Of a stretch of DNA of 64,000 bases, positions 46,202 through 54,277 are shown piece by piece. The notes under the pieces were generated by a model, which did not search any database, was not told where the DNA came from, and was given only the letters and a program-made list of their open reading frames with translations. The translations under genes and the position numbers were made by a program. Source of the DNA: Metabacillus idriensis (GTDB lineage Bacteria; Bacillota; Bacilli; Bacillales; Bacillaceae). Numbering within the stretch: the stretch's first letter is position 1; every line of letters starts with the position of its first letter. The stretch spans positions 1 to 64,000 of the forward strand of contig NZ_WKKF01000004.1 in NCBI RefSeq assembly GCF_009674765.1, given 5' to 3'.

Positions 46202-46313
46202 ACTAAAGTATACTTGCAATCGATCATTCATGCAAATATTTTCTGAATTTTCACAGGCCGAAAATGTATCCCATTATATATATCACCAAATGAAGAAAAC
46301 AAAACCAGAGAAT

Positions 46314-46365
46314 TTGTTTTTTGAGGAAAGATGGTTTATTATACAAATAGTAATAATTACGATTT
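46314..46365 (+). promoter_or_regulatory. rpsN2 promoter with Zur box
   Basis: TTGTTT (46314-46319), 17 bases, TATTAT (46337-46342). The Zur palindrome at 46345-46365 has core GTAATAATTACGA and one mismatch to consensus. It covers the start point. Confidence 0.82.
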
Positions 46366-46392
46366 AATTCATTTAGTGAAAGGAAGAGGAAA

Positions 46393-46662
46393 TTGGCAAG
46401 GAAAGCAAAGGTTATGAAAGAATTAAAACGTCAGGAAATGGTTGAAAAATATAGAGAACTAAGACTGCATCTGAAAGCGGAAGGAGATTTAGTGGCTTTA
46501 AGAAACCTGCCGCGTGATTCCTCGCCGGCACGCTTGAAGAATCGCTGTGCAATCACCGGAAGACCAAGAGGATACATGCGGAAGTTTAACCTTTCAAGAA
46601 TTGCATTTAGAGAATATGCCCACAAAGGACAGCTTCCAGGAGTGAAGAAAGCAAGCTGGTAG
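46393..46662 (+). CDS. rpsN2: 30S ribosomal protein S14, zinc-free paralogue
   Basis: 89 aa from TTG 46393 after GGAAGAGG. The sequence [20 protein letters not shown] ... [20 protein letters not shown] has a single cysteine where zinc-type S14 has CxxC pairs. It is thus the C-minus form (YhzA/RpsNB) used under zinc starvation. Zur box in the promoter; own terminator. Confidence 0.94.
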   Translation: MARKAKVMKELKRQEMVEKYRELRLHLKAEGDLVALRNLPRDSSPARLKNRCAITGRPRGYMRKFNLSRIAFREYAHKGQLPGVKKASW

Positions 46663-46664
46663 AG

Positions 46665-46702
46665 AAAAAAAGCGGGGGATATGGCGTCCCCCGCTTTTTT
46701 TA
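46665..46702 (+). terminator. rpsN2 terminator
   Basis: AAAAAAAGCGGGGGA/TCCCCCGCTTTTTTT-type stem with loop TATGGCG and a T-run. Confidence 0.92.
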
Positions 46703-46721
46703 AAGTATCAGAAATTATATG

Positions 46722-46848
46722 TTTTGCGCTTCTCTGTCTAGCTCCACCGCTCAGGCTCCTCGGCCAGAACAAAATCACCCAAAAAGTCAAACTCGGGTGA
46801 TTTCTTATCTGTCATGCCTGCGCTAAACGGGCGGTTCCGCTTTTCTTA
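46722..46848. repeat. R2 dispersed repeat, copy F, ending at a stop codon
   Basis: TTTTGCGCTTCTCTGTCTAGC, CTCCTCGGCCAGAAC, internal ATCACCC/GGGTGAT hairpin, ending GGTTCCGCTTTTCTTA, where TTA is the complement of the folE2 stop codon. Confidence 0.82.
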
Positions 46849-47748
46849 TTTTCGATAAGAAAGCTCTGCAACAGCATCATGAAGATGAATGGATTCTTCA
46901 TTTCGGCATTCGACACGAAAAGCTGCCACAAAATCCAGCTCGTAAAGGTCTGCTGCGACTAACCGCACCATATCTTCGACAAAACGCGGATTTTCATAGG
47001 CTGTTTCGGTTACCATTTTTTCATCAGGACGCTTTAGGACGGGGTGGATCATGGCACTTGCGTTTGTTTCTGCCGCAGCAAGCAGTGCTTCTTTCCAGTC
47101 CTGCTCTTCACGGAAGTTTTCTGTAAATTCAACATCCATTGTGATAAATCCCCGTTGATTATGCGCACTGTATTCACTGATTTCTTTTGAGCACGGACAA
47201 AGAGTTGTGACTGCACAAGTAAGCTTTGCACTGGAAGTAAACCCTTTATCTTCTTCATACTTAATTTTTAAGCCTGCCGTTGCATGGTTTAAGCCTGCAA
47301 GCTCAGAGCTTGGTCCTTTTCTCTCATAAAACCATGGGAAGGTGACTTCAATTTCGGCATCCTTTTGTTTAAGGCGCTCTGCAAGCTCTTTAGTAAAATC
47401 ATAAAGCTCGTTTAATGAAAGTGTGAATCCTCCATTTAAGCGGTACTTCTCAAGCTGTTCTGTAAAGCGGCTCATGTTTGTGCCTTTCGCTTCATAAGAA
47501 ATGGATGATGTCATTTTAAATGAAGCAACAGTCGTCTGCTCCATTGGACTTAATGAAGATAGGATATGAACAGGGTATTTCACGTTGCTGATTCCAACTG
47601 CATTTATATGAAAAAGAAAATTTTTTTTAGAATTTTGCAAATCAGGCATTTTGTCTTTTTCGGTTGGTTTTGTTTTTAAACCTGGTTCAACAGATCCGAA
47701 GAGTCTATGTCTCTCTTTTTTCGGCGGTAATGTAATCTCTCTAATCAT
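46846..47748 (-). CDS. folE2: GTP cyclohydrolase FolE2 (type IB)
   Basis: Opens GTP to dihydroneopterin triphosphate for folate synthesis without strict zinc dependence, replacing zinc-dependent FolE1. 300 aa from ATG 47748 (GAGGAGATC); the longer ORF from 47796 lacks a site. Signature Cys in TTLCPCSKEIS, HNQRGFITMDVEF, and C-terminal HLHDAVAEL. B. subtilis FolE2 (YciA) is Zur-controlled; here only a half-site is visible near 47848. Stop codon lies in R2 copy F. Confidence 0.93.
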   Translation of the reverse strand: MIREITLPPKKERHRLFGSVEPGLKTKPTEKDKMPDLQNSKKNFLFHINAVGISNVKYPVHILSSLSPMEQTTVASFKMTSSISYEAKGTNMSRFTEQLEKYRLNGGFTLSLNELYDFTKELAERLKQKDAEIEVTFPWFYERKGPSSELAGLNHATAGLKIKYEEDKGFTSSAKLTCAVTTLCPCSKEISEYSAHNQRGFITMDVEFTENFREEQDWKEALLAAAETNASAMIHPVLKRPDEKMVTETAYENPRFVEDMVRLVAADLYELDFVAAFRVECRNEESIHLHDAVAELSYRK

Positions 47749-47960
47749 GGATGATCTCCTCTCAAGTGCCTCAATAATAGAGAGTATACTGTACAAAGAT
47801 AGATAACGGCAATTAAAAATGATTTAAAAAGAGGGTCAAGGAAGCTATTACGAATGATTTTTCCAAATCTATATGAGCAGACTTGTCACTATATTGCATA
47901 ATTCAACGACAACACCAGTAAGATATATTGCTAGAAGAAAAAACAGATTGGAGTTTTAAG

Positions 47961-48968
47961 ATGAAAAAACCAGCCTCTTCTATTGTAAAGGAGTCGTTTG
48001 CTCTTGTATTAATAGGATTGTTTATTTATCTTTTTATTTTCATAGATTTCGGGGATTTACAGATTGATGCCCCAAAAGCATTTCTCAACTTGAATACCAT
48101 TTTCTTAAGTATCGTGCTTGAGGCAATCCCGTTTATTTTGCTTGGCGTTTTTGTTTCGGCACTCATTCAATCGTTTGTATCTGAGGAAATGATTCAGCGG
48201 TTTTTGCCAAAGAACGCAATTATTGCTCTATTTCCGGCCGCCTTGCTCGGCATTATTTTTCCAGTTTGTGAGTGTGCGATTGTCCCGATTGTCAGACGTT
48301 TAATCAAAAAGGGTATGCCGCTGCATGTAGGAATTGTCTTTTTAGTTGCCGCTCCAATTTTAAATCCCGTCGTCTTTGCTTCTACATACTATGCATTTCA
48401 GTCTTCGAAAGAAATTGTATATGGAAGGATGGGACTTGCGTTCGTCGTTTCCATATTGGTTGGATTCGCTGTGTATTTGTTATTTAAAAACCGCGATCAG
48501 CTGAAGTGGACAAGAGAAGAATTGGCAGGAAGAAGTGCCGAGGCAGAGTCTGTCAAAGGTGTAAATAAATTTAAGGAAACACTTTACCATGCAAGTGATG
48601 AATTTTTCGAAATGGGGAAATATTTGATTTTGGGTGCATTTATCGCCAGTGTTTTTCAAACCTTCTTAGACAGATCTCTATTAGCCGAACTAGGCTCCAG
48701 TGACTTTTTGTCACCAGCAATTATGATGGCATTCGCCTATATTCTCTCGCTATGTTCAGAAGCCGATGCGTTTGTTGCTGCTTCATTCGGAGGAACGTTC
48801 ACTGCTGGATCGCTGCTTGCCTTTCTAGTTTATGGTCCTATGGTAGATTTAAAGAATACGATTATGCTATTTGCTTTTTTCAGAGTGAAATTCGTGGCAG
48901 CGTTTATTGGAATCGTAACGGCAGCCGTTTATGTGTCCGTCATAGTTTATCAGCAATTTATTTTATAA
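47961..48968 (+). CDS. UPF0718/COG0701 permease (YcgR-like)
   Basis: 335 aa, about eight to ten membrane segments. Conserved FPVCECAIVPIVRRLIKKGMP with a CxC in the membrane, PILNPVVFASTYYAF, and a second half FAYILSLCSEADAFVAASF. Start at 47961 after TTGGAG; the GTG/ATG-type extension from 47928 lacks a site. Paired with the next gene, as YcgR with YcgQ in B. subtilis. COG0701/COG3689 pairs are often predicted in Zur regulons as metal transporters; the substrate is not established. Confidence 0.82.
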   Translation: MKKPASSIVKESFALVLIGLFIYLFIFIDFGDLQIDAPKAFLNLNTIFLSIVLEAIPFILLGVFVSALIQSFVSEEMIQRFLPKNAIIALFPAALLGIIFPVCECAIVPIVRRLIKKGMPLHVGIVFLVAAPILNPVVFASTYYAFQSSKEIVYGRMGLAFVVSILVGFAVYLLFKNRDQLKWTREELAGRSAEAESVKGVNKFKETLYHASDEFFEMGKYLILGAFIASVFQTFLDRSLLAELGSSDFLSPAIMMAFAYILSLCSEADAFVAASFGGTFTAGSLLAFLVYGPMVDLKNTIMLFAFFRVKFVAAFIGIVTAAVYVSVIVYQQFIL

Positions 48969-48987
48969 AAGAAGGAGTCCTTAAGAA

Positions 48988-49959
48988 ATGGAAAAGCAAA
49001 GAGATTACCGTTTTCACCTCTACCTGCGCGGAATTATCTTAATGGGGTTTACAATGCTCCTCTTTAAGCTGATCATAACGGGAGATATTCAAAATTTCAT
49101 AGCTCCCCGCATGCTGCCGTTTATCTATTTTGCAGTGATCACCTTTTTGCTGCTTGGAGTTGTCCAGATTTGGAGAAGCGGCAGTAAAAATGAAGAAGAA
49201 ATATACTGCAATTGCGGTTTTGATCATTCAGGAAAAAGCTCGCCGATTCAATCGATCATTATATACGCTATGTTTATTTTCCCGGTTGTCACCGGTTTTG
49301 TTTTCCCGGATGTAGTTTTGGACAGTTCGATTGCAGCAAAACGCGGTTTTAAAACGGGCTTAAGCCAATCTCAAGAAACGGCTAAAAATGAAGAAGCACC
49401 AATGGATGAGGACTTAGCCGATCTTTATCTGCAGGATCCTGATGAATATATGCAGCAGCTTGAAGAAAGGGTGGAGGAAAAATCTCAATCCCCGGAATCC
49501 AGTCCCGATGTTCCGCTTGAACATCCGGACGGATTCCAAATTCAGGCTCCTCCGGAAGAGTTCTACAAAGAGCTGGAAGCAAAAATGCTGAAGATGAAAA
49601 AAATCGTTCTAACAGAAGAGAATTATATTGCCATGACAAATATAATGGATGAAAATCCGGAGAAGTTTGCCGGGAAAGAAGTAGAAATGCTCGGGTTTGT
49701 TTATCGGGAAGATGGCTTTAAAGAAGATCAATTTGTGGTAGCAAGATTCGGATTATCGTGCTGTGTTGCCGATGCATCTGTCTATGGAACGCTTGCTTCG
49801 ATTGACGATGGAGAAAAATATCAGCAGGATGAATGGGTGAAAGTCTCCGGGATCATCAAAAGCGTTAAATACCAGGACTGGGTTCTTCCAAGTGTGGATA
49901 TTCAATCAATCGAAAAAATCGAACAGCCGAAGGAACCTTATGTTTACGAAGAATATTGA
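48988..49959 (+). CDS. TIGR03943 family permease subunit (YcgQ-like)
   Basis: 323 aa. Four N-terminal membrane segments, cysteine motif YCNCGFDHSG (about 72-81) at the membrane edge, an acidic linker (about 130-190) and a C-terminal soluble domain with FGLSCCVADASVYG. Partner of the UPF0718 permease 19 bp upstream. The CxC and CC motifs could bind metal (inference). AAGGAG site. Confidence 0.82.
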   Translation: MEKQRDYRFHLYLRGIILMGFTMLLFKLIITGDIQNFIAPRMLPFIYFAVITFLLLGVVQIWRSGSKNEEEIYCNCGFDHSGKSSPIQSIIIYAMFIFPVVTGFVFPDVVLDSSIAAKRGFKTGLSQSQETAKNEEAPMDEDLADLYLQDPDEYMQQLEERVEEKSQSPESSPDVPLEHPDGFQIQAPPEEFYKELEAKMLKMKKIVLTEENYIAMTNIMDENPEKFAGKEVEMLGFVYREDGFKEDQFVVARFGLSCCVADASVYGTLASIDDGEKYQQDEWVKVSGIIKSVKYQDWVLPSVDIQSIEKIEQPKEPYVYEEY

Positions 49960-49963
49960 TAAA

Positions 49964-49998
49964 AAAACCAGCAGGAATTTAAATTCCTGCTGGTTTTA
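49964..49998. terminator. Bidirectional terminator
   Basis: AAAACCAGCAGGAATTT with its inverted copy, directly adjoining, T-runs on both strands. Serves the permease pair and the convergent subtilase. Confidence 0.93.
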
Positions 49999-50001
49999 GT
50001 C

Positions 50002-51357
50002 TTATTTTAGAGCATTTACCGCATTGATTAATCCATGTCCTGCTTCGCCGTCATATCCACTTTTAAACAAATCGATCGATGAAGATTGAACAATATGCTT
50101 TACTTGTGCAGGAGAGAGCTTGTCTTTTCCATGCTTTGCAATGATAATTCCTGCCAGAGCAGCTGTTTTAGGTGCGGCCATTGATGTTCCGCCTTTATAG
50201 CCGTAACCTCCTCCAGGAATGGTTGCTAAACATAAATAAGTATTATCTCTGCCTGCTCCAGTAGCTGGATTATAATTAGGTCCTAAATCTCCGCCTGGAG
50301 CAATTACATCAATTTTCCCAACGCCATAGTTAGAATAGAAAGCCAAGTTTTTAAGCTGGCCGCCAGCTGAAACGCGAATCATACTTTGACTGCTTGGGCT
50401 TCTGTGAGTAGCACCATTATCATCACCTGACAATTTGCCTGGGCTGCTGATATCTACTGCGTTGTTGCCGGCAGAGCCTACAACTGTTACTCCTTTTTGA
50501 ATTGCATACTTAATGGCACGGTTAAATAGCCGAACATCAGCAACGATATCTTTTGTAGCATACTCAGGGTTCTGGAACCAGTCGTAACCGCCCAAAGACA
50601 TGTTCACTACATCTACATTATCATCCGCAGCCGTCATAAGCGCTTCAGCGATATGAGCTGTTTCAGCTCCTCCTGTTGGCCCAAACACACGGTATGCAGC
50701 TACTTTTAAATCAGGGCCGACACCCATTGTTCTCCCTTTAGCTGCAATTGAACCCGCTACATGCGTGCCATGGCTGTTTTCATCCATAGCATCTGGATAA
50801 CCAGGGACAAAAGATTTTCCGTAGGCATAGTTGGCTTTTAAATCGGGGTGGTTATAATCGATCCCTGTATCAATTACTCCTACTACAATATCTTTGCCAT
50901 TGGCTGCTTTTCCTGTACCTCCAGGAAGTTTCCATGAGTCACCGTTGCCTGTTACCTGCTTAATATCCCATTGAAGCGACTCATACAGATCTGCATTTGC
51001 TGCTTCAGCTTCCTGTAACGTGTATTCAGCTTCAACTGCAGGCGTTTCAGGGTACAATTTGTTCTGAATGCCAGCTTCAGCAATCTGGGAGGATTTTTTG
51101 ACTTCTTTTAAAAATTCAGGATTGGCTGAAGTCACTTCTACTGCTCCAACACGTTCAAGTGTGTCTGTTATTTTTCCCCCAGCGTCTTCTACTAAGTCTT
51201 TATACCCGGATGGTAGATTAGTCTCGTTTTTGAAAATAACTATGTATTTGTTCTCAACTGACTGAGCCTGTCCAGTTTGCGCAGCTCCCCCAAATACGGC
51301 AGAAGCACACAGCGCAGTAGTCAAGATGCCTGCAAAAATACCTTTTTTTAATGTCAT
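50002..51357 (-). CDS. Secreted subtilisin-family serine protease
   Basis: 451 aa. Sec signal peptide (MTLKKGIFAGILTTALCASA, cleavage about residue 32), inhibitor I9 propeptide (about 36-110), then the S8 domain with Asp163 (VIDTG), His196 (SHGTHVAG) and Ser392 (GGTSMAAP). Extracellular alkaline-protease type. GGGGG site upstream. Not one of the Zur genes; it closes the inserted region relative to B. subtilis gene order. Confidence 0.92.
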   Translation of the reverse strand: MTLKKGIFAGILTTALCASAVFGGAAQTGQAQSVENKYIVIFKNETNLPSGYKDLVEDAGGKITDTLERVGAVEVTSANPEFLKEVKKSSQIAEAGIQNKLYPETPAVEAEYTLQEAEAANADLYESLQWDIKQVTGNGDSWKLPGGTGKAANGKDIVVGVIDTGIDYNHPDLKANYAYGKSFVPGYPDAMDENSHGTHVAGSIAAKGRTMGVGPDLKVAAYRVFGPTGGAETAHIAEALMTAADDNVDVVNMSLGGYDWFQNPEYATKDIVADVRLFNRAIKYAIQKGVTVVGSAGNNAVDISSPGKLSGDDNGATHRSPSSQSMIRVSAGGQLKNLAFYSNYGVGKIDVIAPGGDLGPNYNPATGAGRDNTYLCLATIPGGGYGYKGGTSMAAPKTAALAGIIIAKHGKDKLSPAQVKHIVQSSSIDLFKSGYDGEAGHGLINAVNALK

Positions 51358-51603
51358 TATTTGTAACCCCCTTTGTTTTCTTAATTTTCATTATATTATA
51401 AAAAGTAGAAGGGAAATGATTATTATTCGACATGATTTTTGCTATTGAAGTGCCTGAATAAGTCTATTGATATAAGACTATTTTCCGTTTTACAGAATTT
51501 GAAAAAACATAGTGACTTTTAGAATGCAATGATGAAGGTTTATTTTTTATCATGTTAAGTAATTTTGTCGAAATGTACGTCCTTTTGGCATAGTACTCTA
51601 ATA

Positions 51604-51803
51604 AAATGGCTGTTTTCTCATAGATTGTTGTACTCGATTATAAATGTTGTTCTTTGCTTTCAGCGGTCCGGCTGGGAGCCTCCTCGGCTCGGCCTGGGGG
51701 ATCGCCGATTTCCCTCTATTTCCCGCAGGTGTCAAGTTTATCCGCCACAATTCACTTAAGGTTTTAAACATTTAGTCTAAAAGCAACAAGGTTTACGAAA
51801 AGT
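51604..51803 (+). repeat. R1 dispersed repeat, copy 2
   Basis: Shares GGCTGTTTTCTCATAGATTG, GCGGTCCGGCTGGGAGCC, TTTCCCTCTATTTCCCGCAGG, GTCAAGTTTATCCGCCACAA and TTTAGTCTAAAAGCAAC with the other copies. A chance ORF (51565-51759) crosses it. The rest of the gap 51358-51600 holds no gene that I can see, apart from the AT-rich subtilase promoter region. Confidence 0.82.
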
Positions 51804-51814
51804 GAAAAAAAATA

Positions 51815-51843
51815 AATAAAAAACGTCTGAATTTGTCAGACGT
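51815..51843 (-). terminator. ytzI terminator
   Basis: On the minus strand ACGTCTGA/TCAGACGT with loop CAAAT, then TTTTTTATTTATT. It overlaps the last codons of ytzI. Confidence 0.88.
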
Positions 51844-52003
51844 TCTCTCTGTTATTTTGTTTGGATTCTATTTCCGGTGTTTGATCATCATTATGGAGAG
51901 GATCAATTTTATGCTCGTATTTATACGCTTTTGAGGTAGTCAGAACACTGAGAAGAAGCACGATAATAATGATGAGAATGCAGATTGCAAAGATATAAAA
52001 CAT
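51836..52003 (-). CDS. ytzI: YtzI-like small membrane protein
   Basis: 55-aa ORF too short for usual cut-offs. One membrane segment (MFYIFAICILIIIIVLLLSV), then LTTSKAYKYEHKIDPL, matching the YtzI family in Bacillus next to dps. GGGGGAG lies seven bases before the ATG. Function unknown. Confidence 0.78.
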   Translation of the reverse strand: MFYIFAICILIIIIVLLLSVLTTSKAYKYEHKIDPLHNDDQTPEIESKQNNRENV

Positions 52004-52034
52004 GTGAAAATCTCCCCCTGTATACCATTAATTG

Positions 52035-52050
52035 TATCAGAAATCTGATA
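52035..52050. promoter_or_regulatory. Inverted repeat between ytzI and dps
   Basis: TATCAG-AAAT-CTGATA, perfect 6-bp arms, just upstream of the dps promoter. Possible operator; regulator unknown. Confidence 0.35.
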
Positions 52051-52057
52051 TGAATTT

Positions 52058-52083
52058 GTTTTATTTTTTCTTAAAAGGGGTAA
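52058..52083 (+). promoter_or_regulatory. Sigma-B-like promoter of dps
   Basis: GTTTTA (52058-52063), 14 bases, GGGTAA (52078-52083), close to the general-stress consensus GTTTAA-N12/14-GGGTAT, and 29 bp before the dps start. B. subtilis dps is sigma-B controlled. Confidence 0.6.
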
Positions 52084-52112
52084 TTTATAAGTACACAAGG
52101 AGGAGATTGTAA

Positions 52113-52553
52113 ATGTCTGAAAAATTAGTTCAAACCGTTAATAAACAAGTAGCAAACTGGACTGTTTTATATGAAAAATTACATAATTATCACTGGTATG
52201 TAAAGGGACAGAATTTCTTTACTCTGCATGAAAAATTTGAAGAGCTATACAATGAAGCGCACGTTCATATCGATGAACTTGCAGAACGTCTATTGGCACT
52301 TGAAGGAGCACCTGTAGCAACGCTGAAAGAATGTCTCGAACTCTCCACAGTAAGTGAAGCAGAAGGGAAAGAAACAGCAGAGCAAATGGTGCAAACCGTC
52401 TATGACGACTTTTCAAAAGTTGCCGATGAACTAAAAGAAGGCATGGATCTTGCAGATGAGGTCGGCGATGAAACAACAGGTGACATGCTCCTTGCTATTC
52501 ACCAAAGTCTGGAGAAGCATAACTGGATGCTGAAATCATTCTTGGGGAAATAA
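52113..52553 (+). CDS. dps: Dps-family iron-storage/DNA-protection protein
   Basis: 146 aa dodecamer-forming ferritin-like protein. Ferroxidase ligands in [24 protein letters not shown] and [14 protein letters not shown]. Stores iron with peroxide and protects DNA. AGGAGGAG site. Confidence 0.94.
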   Translation: MSEKLVQTVNKQVANWTVLYEKLHNYHWYVKGQNFFTLHEKFEELYNEAHVHIDELAERLLALEGAPVATLKECLELSTVSEAEGKETAEQMVQTVYDDFSKVADELKEGMDLADEVGDETTGDMLLAIHQSLEKHNWMLKSFLGK

Positions 52554-52578
52554 GGCTGCCGCAGGGCAGTCTTTTTCG
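52553..52578 (+). terminator. dps terminator
   Basis: CTGCC/GGCAG stem with loop GCAG, followed by TCTTTTTC; short but well placed. Confidence 0.7.
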
Positions 52579-52671
52579 TTTTTCAATAAAACTAAAGTGC
52601 GTTTTAGATCCACATAACTAGTAGATTTTCCATGCCCAATCTCAAGAAGTTGTTCTCTAAGAATTTCCCTG

Positions 52672-52720
52672 AGCACCCAAAAGACCGGTTCATAGTACAT
52701 GAACCGGTCTTTTGGGTGCT
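52672..52720. terminator. 22-bp perfect palindrome, probable bidirectional terminator
   Basis: Two perfect 22-base arms (starting AGCACCCAAAAGACCGG) around loop AGTAC. The inner stem AGACCGGTTCAT/ATGAACCGGTCT is followed by TTTT on both strands, as in terminators, but pairing continues through the T-runs for six more base pairs. No gene ends here: dps has its own terminator about 95 bp upstream. Confidence 0.6.
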
Positions 52721-52824
52721 TGAAAATAGCACATTTCTTTAATGATGGGATAACTGCTAGAGCAAGGTGAGATTGAAAACATAGAATATATGGAATTTAT
52801 TCTTTTAGAAAGGAAGGCAAGAAC

Positions 52825-53229
52825 ATGTCTCGTCTGGAAATGGGCTTGCTTATGCTTACCTCCATCTATTTCACTGTGCTAACCTTTATCATTGGCGAGC
52901 TTCATGAAATTTTTTTAATCCTGCTATCATTAATGTTAATCGAGTTTTTAACTTTTATTTTGGCTGACGCTCTTACTAATACCGCGAATTTGCTGAAAAA
53001 TTCGGCTTCTAGGCTTGGTGCAAAAGTTATCATCATTTCTGTTGTGGCCGTTGCAAATTTGATTGATCTTGTACTTAATACGAATTACATTCTGCGTGAT
53101 GGAACGATTTGTTTCTATATTGTTTTCGAAGCTCTGCGCATATTGAGAAACGCTCATCATGTCAAGCTGTCTGTCCCTAGATTTTTGATCCGGACTTTAG
53201 AGTTTATTGAGCAATTGTTTAAAAAATGA
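52825..53229 (+). CDS. ytkC: Phage-holin-family membrane protein (YtkC-like)
   Basis: 134 aa, about four membrane segments. The C-terminal half (VVAVANLIDLVLN, YIVFEALRILRNA, VPRFLIRTLEFIEQ) follows the holin_4/Cph1-type pattern. It takes the ytkC position between dps and ytkD. No endolysin or other phage genes nearby, so it is a resident chromosomal holin-like protein; role unknown. AAAGGAAGG site. Confidence 0.65.
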   Translation: MSRLEMGLLMLTSIYFTVLTFIIGELHEIFLILLSLMLIEFLTFILADALTNTANLLKNSASRLGAKVIIISVVAVANLIDLVLNTNYILRDGTICFYIVFEALRILRNAHHVKLSVPRFLIRTLEFIEQLFKK

Positions 53230-53297
53230 GTGCCGAATAATTTGTTCATGAATAGGAAAAAAATAAACAATGGACAAGTAAAGGGGTGCTTAAAGAA

Positions 53298-53630
53298 ATG
53301 TCAGATACGAAGCAAACTTATTATGTAACGGTTGCGAACGGTGAAATATCACAGCTGAGCACAGAAGCTCCGTGGGATTATAAGATTGAAGCGACAGAAG
53401 AAGAAATTACATCGCTCAGAGAGTATTTTGATCAGGTGTATTCATCTGACTGGCAGGGATTTTTCAGAGCCCATGTTCCGTACTTAGAATATCATTATGA
53501 TAGGGAAAATGATGCGATTGATCAAACAAATTATAAAATTTATGAAATGATTTATCAGCTTGGAGACGAAGAAGCCAAGAATCATATTCGCTCACAGGGA
53601 ATTTTAAAAAAGATTGAAGAACAACAATAG
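53298..53630 (+). CDS. Uncharacterised 110-aa soluble protein
   Basis: Starts at ATG 53298 nine bases after AAGGGGTG. Acidic, starts MSDTKQTYYVTVANGEISQL, then ATEEEITSLREYFDQVYSSD, FRAHVPYLEYHYDRENDA and EMIYQLGDEEAKNHIRSQGI. Annotated as a hydrolase in some Bacillus genomes as far as I recall, but I see no catalytic motif. No membrane segment. It stands alone before ytkD. Confidence 0.7.
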   Translation: MSDTKQTYYVTVANGEISQLSTEAPWDYKIEATEEEITSLREYFDQVYSSDWQGFFRAHVPYLEYHYDRENDAIDQTNYKIYEMIYQLGDEEAKNHIRSQGILKKIEEQQ

Positions 53631-53696
53631 GTCTTATACAAACTCTTTCATTGTGATAAGATTTTTATGGACACATAGAAATTGAGGGATAGAAAA

Positions 53697-54167
53697 ATGT
53701 TTCGATTTAAAGATTATTATCACAATGAAGTTCATCTGTCTTTTGAGGAATATCCATTCTCAAAAGATCCTAAGCATGTTTGGGTCATTTGCCGTTACGG
53801 AGATCAGTGGCTGCTTACGATTCATCGCGATCGGGGATATGAATTTCCGGGAGGCAAGGTCGAAGAATCTGAAAGTCCTGATGATGCTGCTGTAAGAGAA
53901 GTCAAAGAAGAAACAGGGGCCTCTGTGTCGAAGTTAACGTATATGGGACAATACAAGGTGCTTGGAAAAGAAAAAACAATCGTCAAGAATATTTATTACG
54001 CAGAAATCGGCGAGATTATCCCCCAAACTGACTATCTTGAGACAAAAGGGCCTATCTTATTTGACTCACTGCCTTCGGATATAGGGAGAAATCGAAAGTT
54101 TAGTTTTATTATGAAAGATGAAGTATTGGTTAAGAGCTTGATGAAAGTTACAGCAGAGTATATTTAG
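53697..54167 (+). CDS. ytkD: YtkD-like Nudix hydrolase
   Basis: 156 aa from ATG 53697 (GAGGGATAG). Complete Nudix box GGKVEESESPDDAAVREVKEETGA by regular spacing (G-x5-E-x7-REVxEExG). In B. subtilis YtkD hydrolyses 8-oxo-dGTP and other nucleotides. Followed by a strong terminator. Confidence 0.9.
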   Translation: MFRFKDYYHNEVHLSFEEYPFSKDPKHVWVICRYGDQWLLTIHRDRGYEFPGGKVEESESPDDAAVREVKEETGASVSKLTYMGQYKVLGKEKTIVKNIYYAEIGEIIPQTDYLETKGPILFDSLPSDIGRNRKFSFIMKDEVLVKSLMKVTAEYI

Positions 54168-54168
54168 T

Positions 54169-54201
54169 GAATCCCGGCAAATGAATGCCGGGATTTTTTT
54201 T
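54169..54201 (+). terminator. ytkD terminator
   Basis: AATCCCGGC/GCCGGGATT, loop AAATGAAT, then TTTTTTT. Confidence 0.92.
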
Positions 54202-54277
54202 ATCTGAAAATAAAACAACCCCAATGGAAAATATAGTAATATGAAGTAGAGCAGATGAAATTAGGGGGATAAATAAT

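Noticed and set aside
46431-46790. 119-aa minus-strand ORF
   Set aside because: Antisense to rpsN2 and running into its terminator and R2 copy F; no start signal.
47846-47866. Possible Zur box between folE2 and the UPF0718 gene
   Set aside because: Only one half (CGTAAT on the minus strand) is recognisable; the other half does not match. Kept as a weak half-site only.
50002-51357. Secreted subtilase as part of the zinc system
   Set aside because: No Zur box, own promoter and terminator; its nearness alone is not evidence.
51565-51759. 64-aa plus-strand ORF
   Set aside because: Lies in R1 copy 2; the same peptide-like stretch (GWEPPR) appears in R1 copy 4, showing it is the repeat translated.
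52825-53229. Prophage remnant suggested by the holin-like protein
   Set aside because: No other phage gene nearby, and the gene sits in a conserved Bacillus order (dps - ytkC - ytkD).
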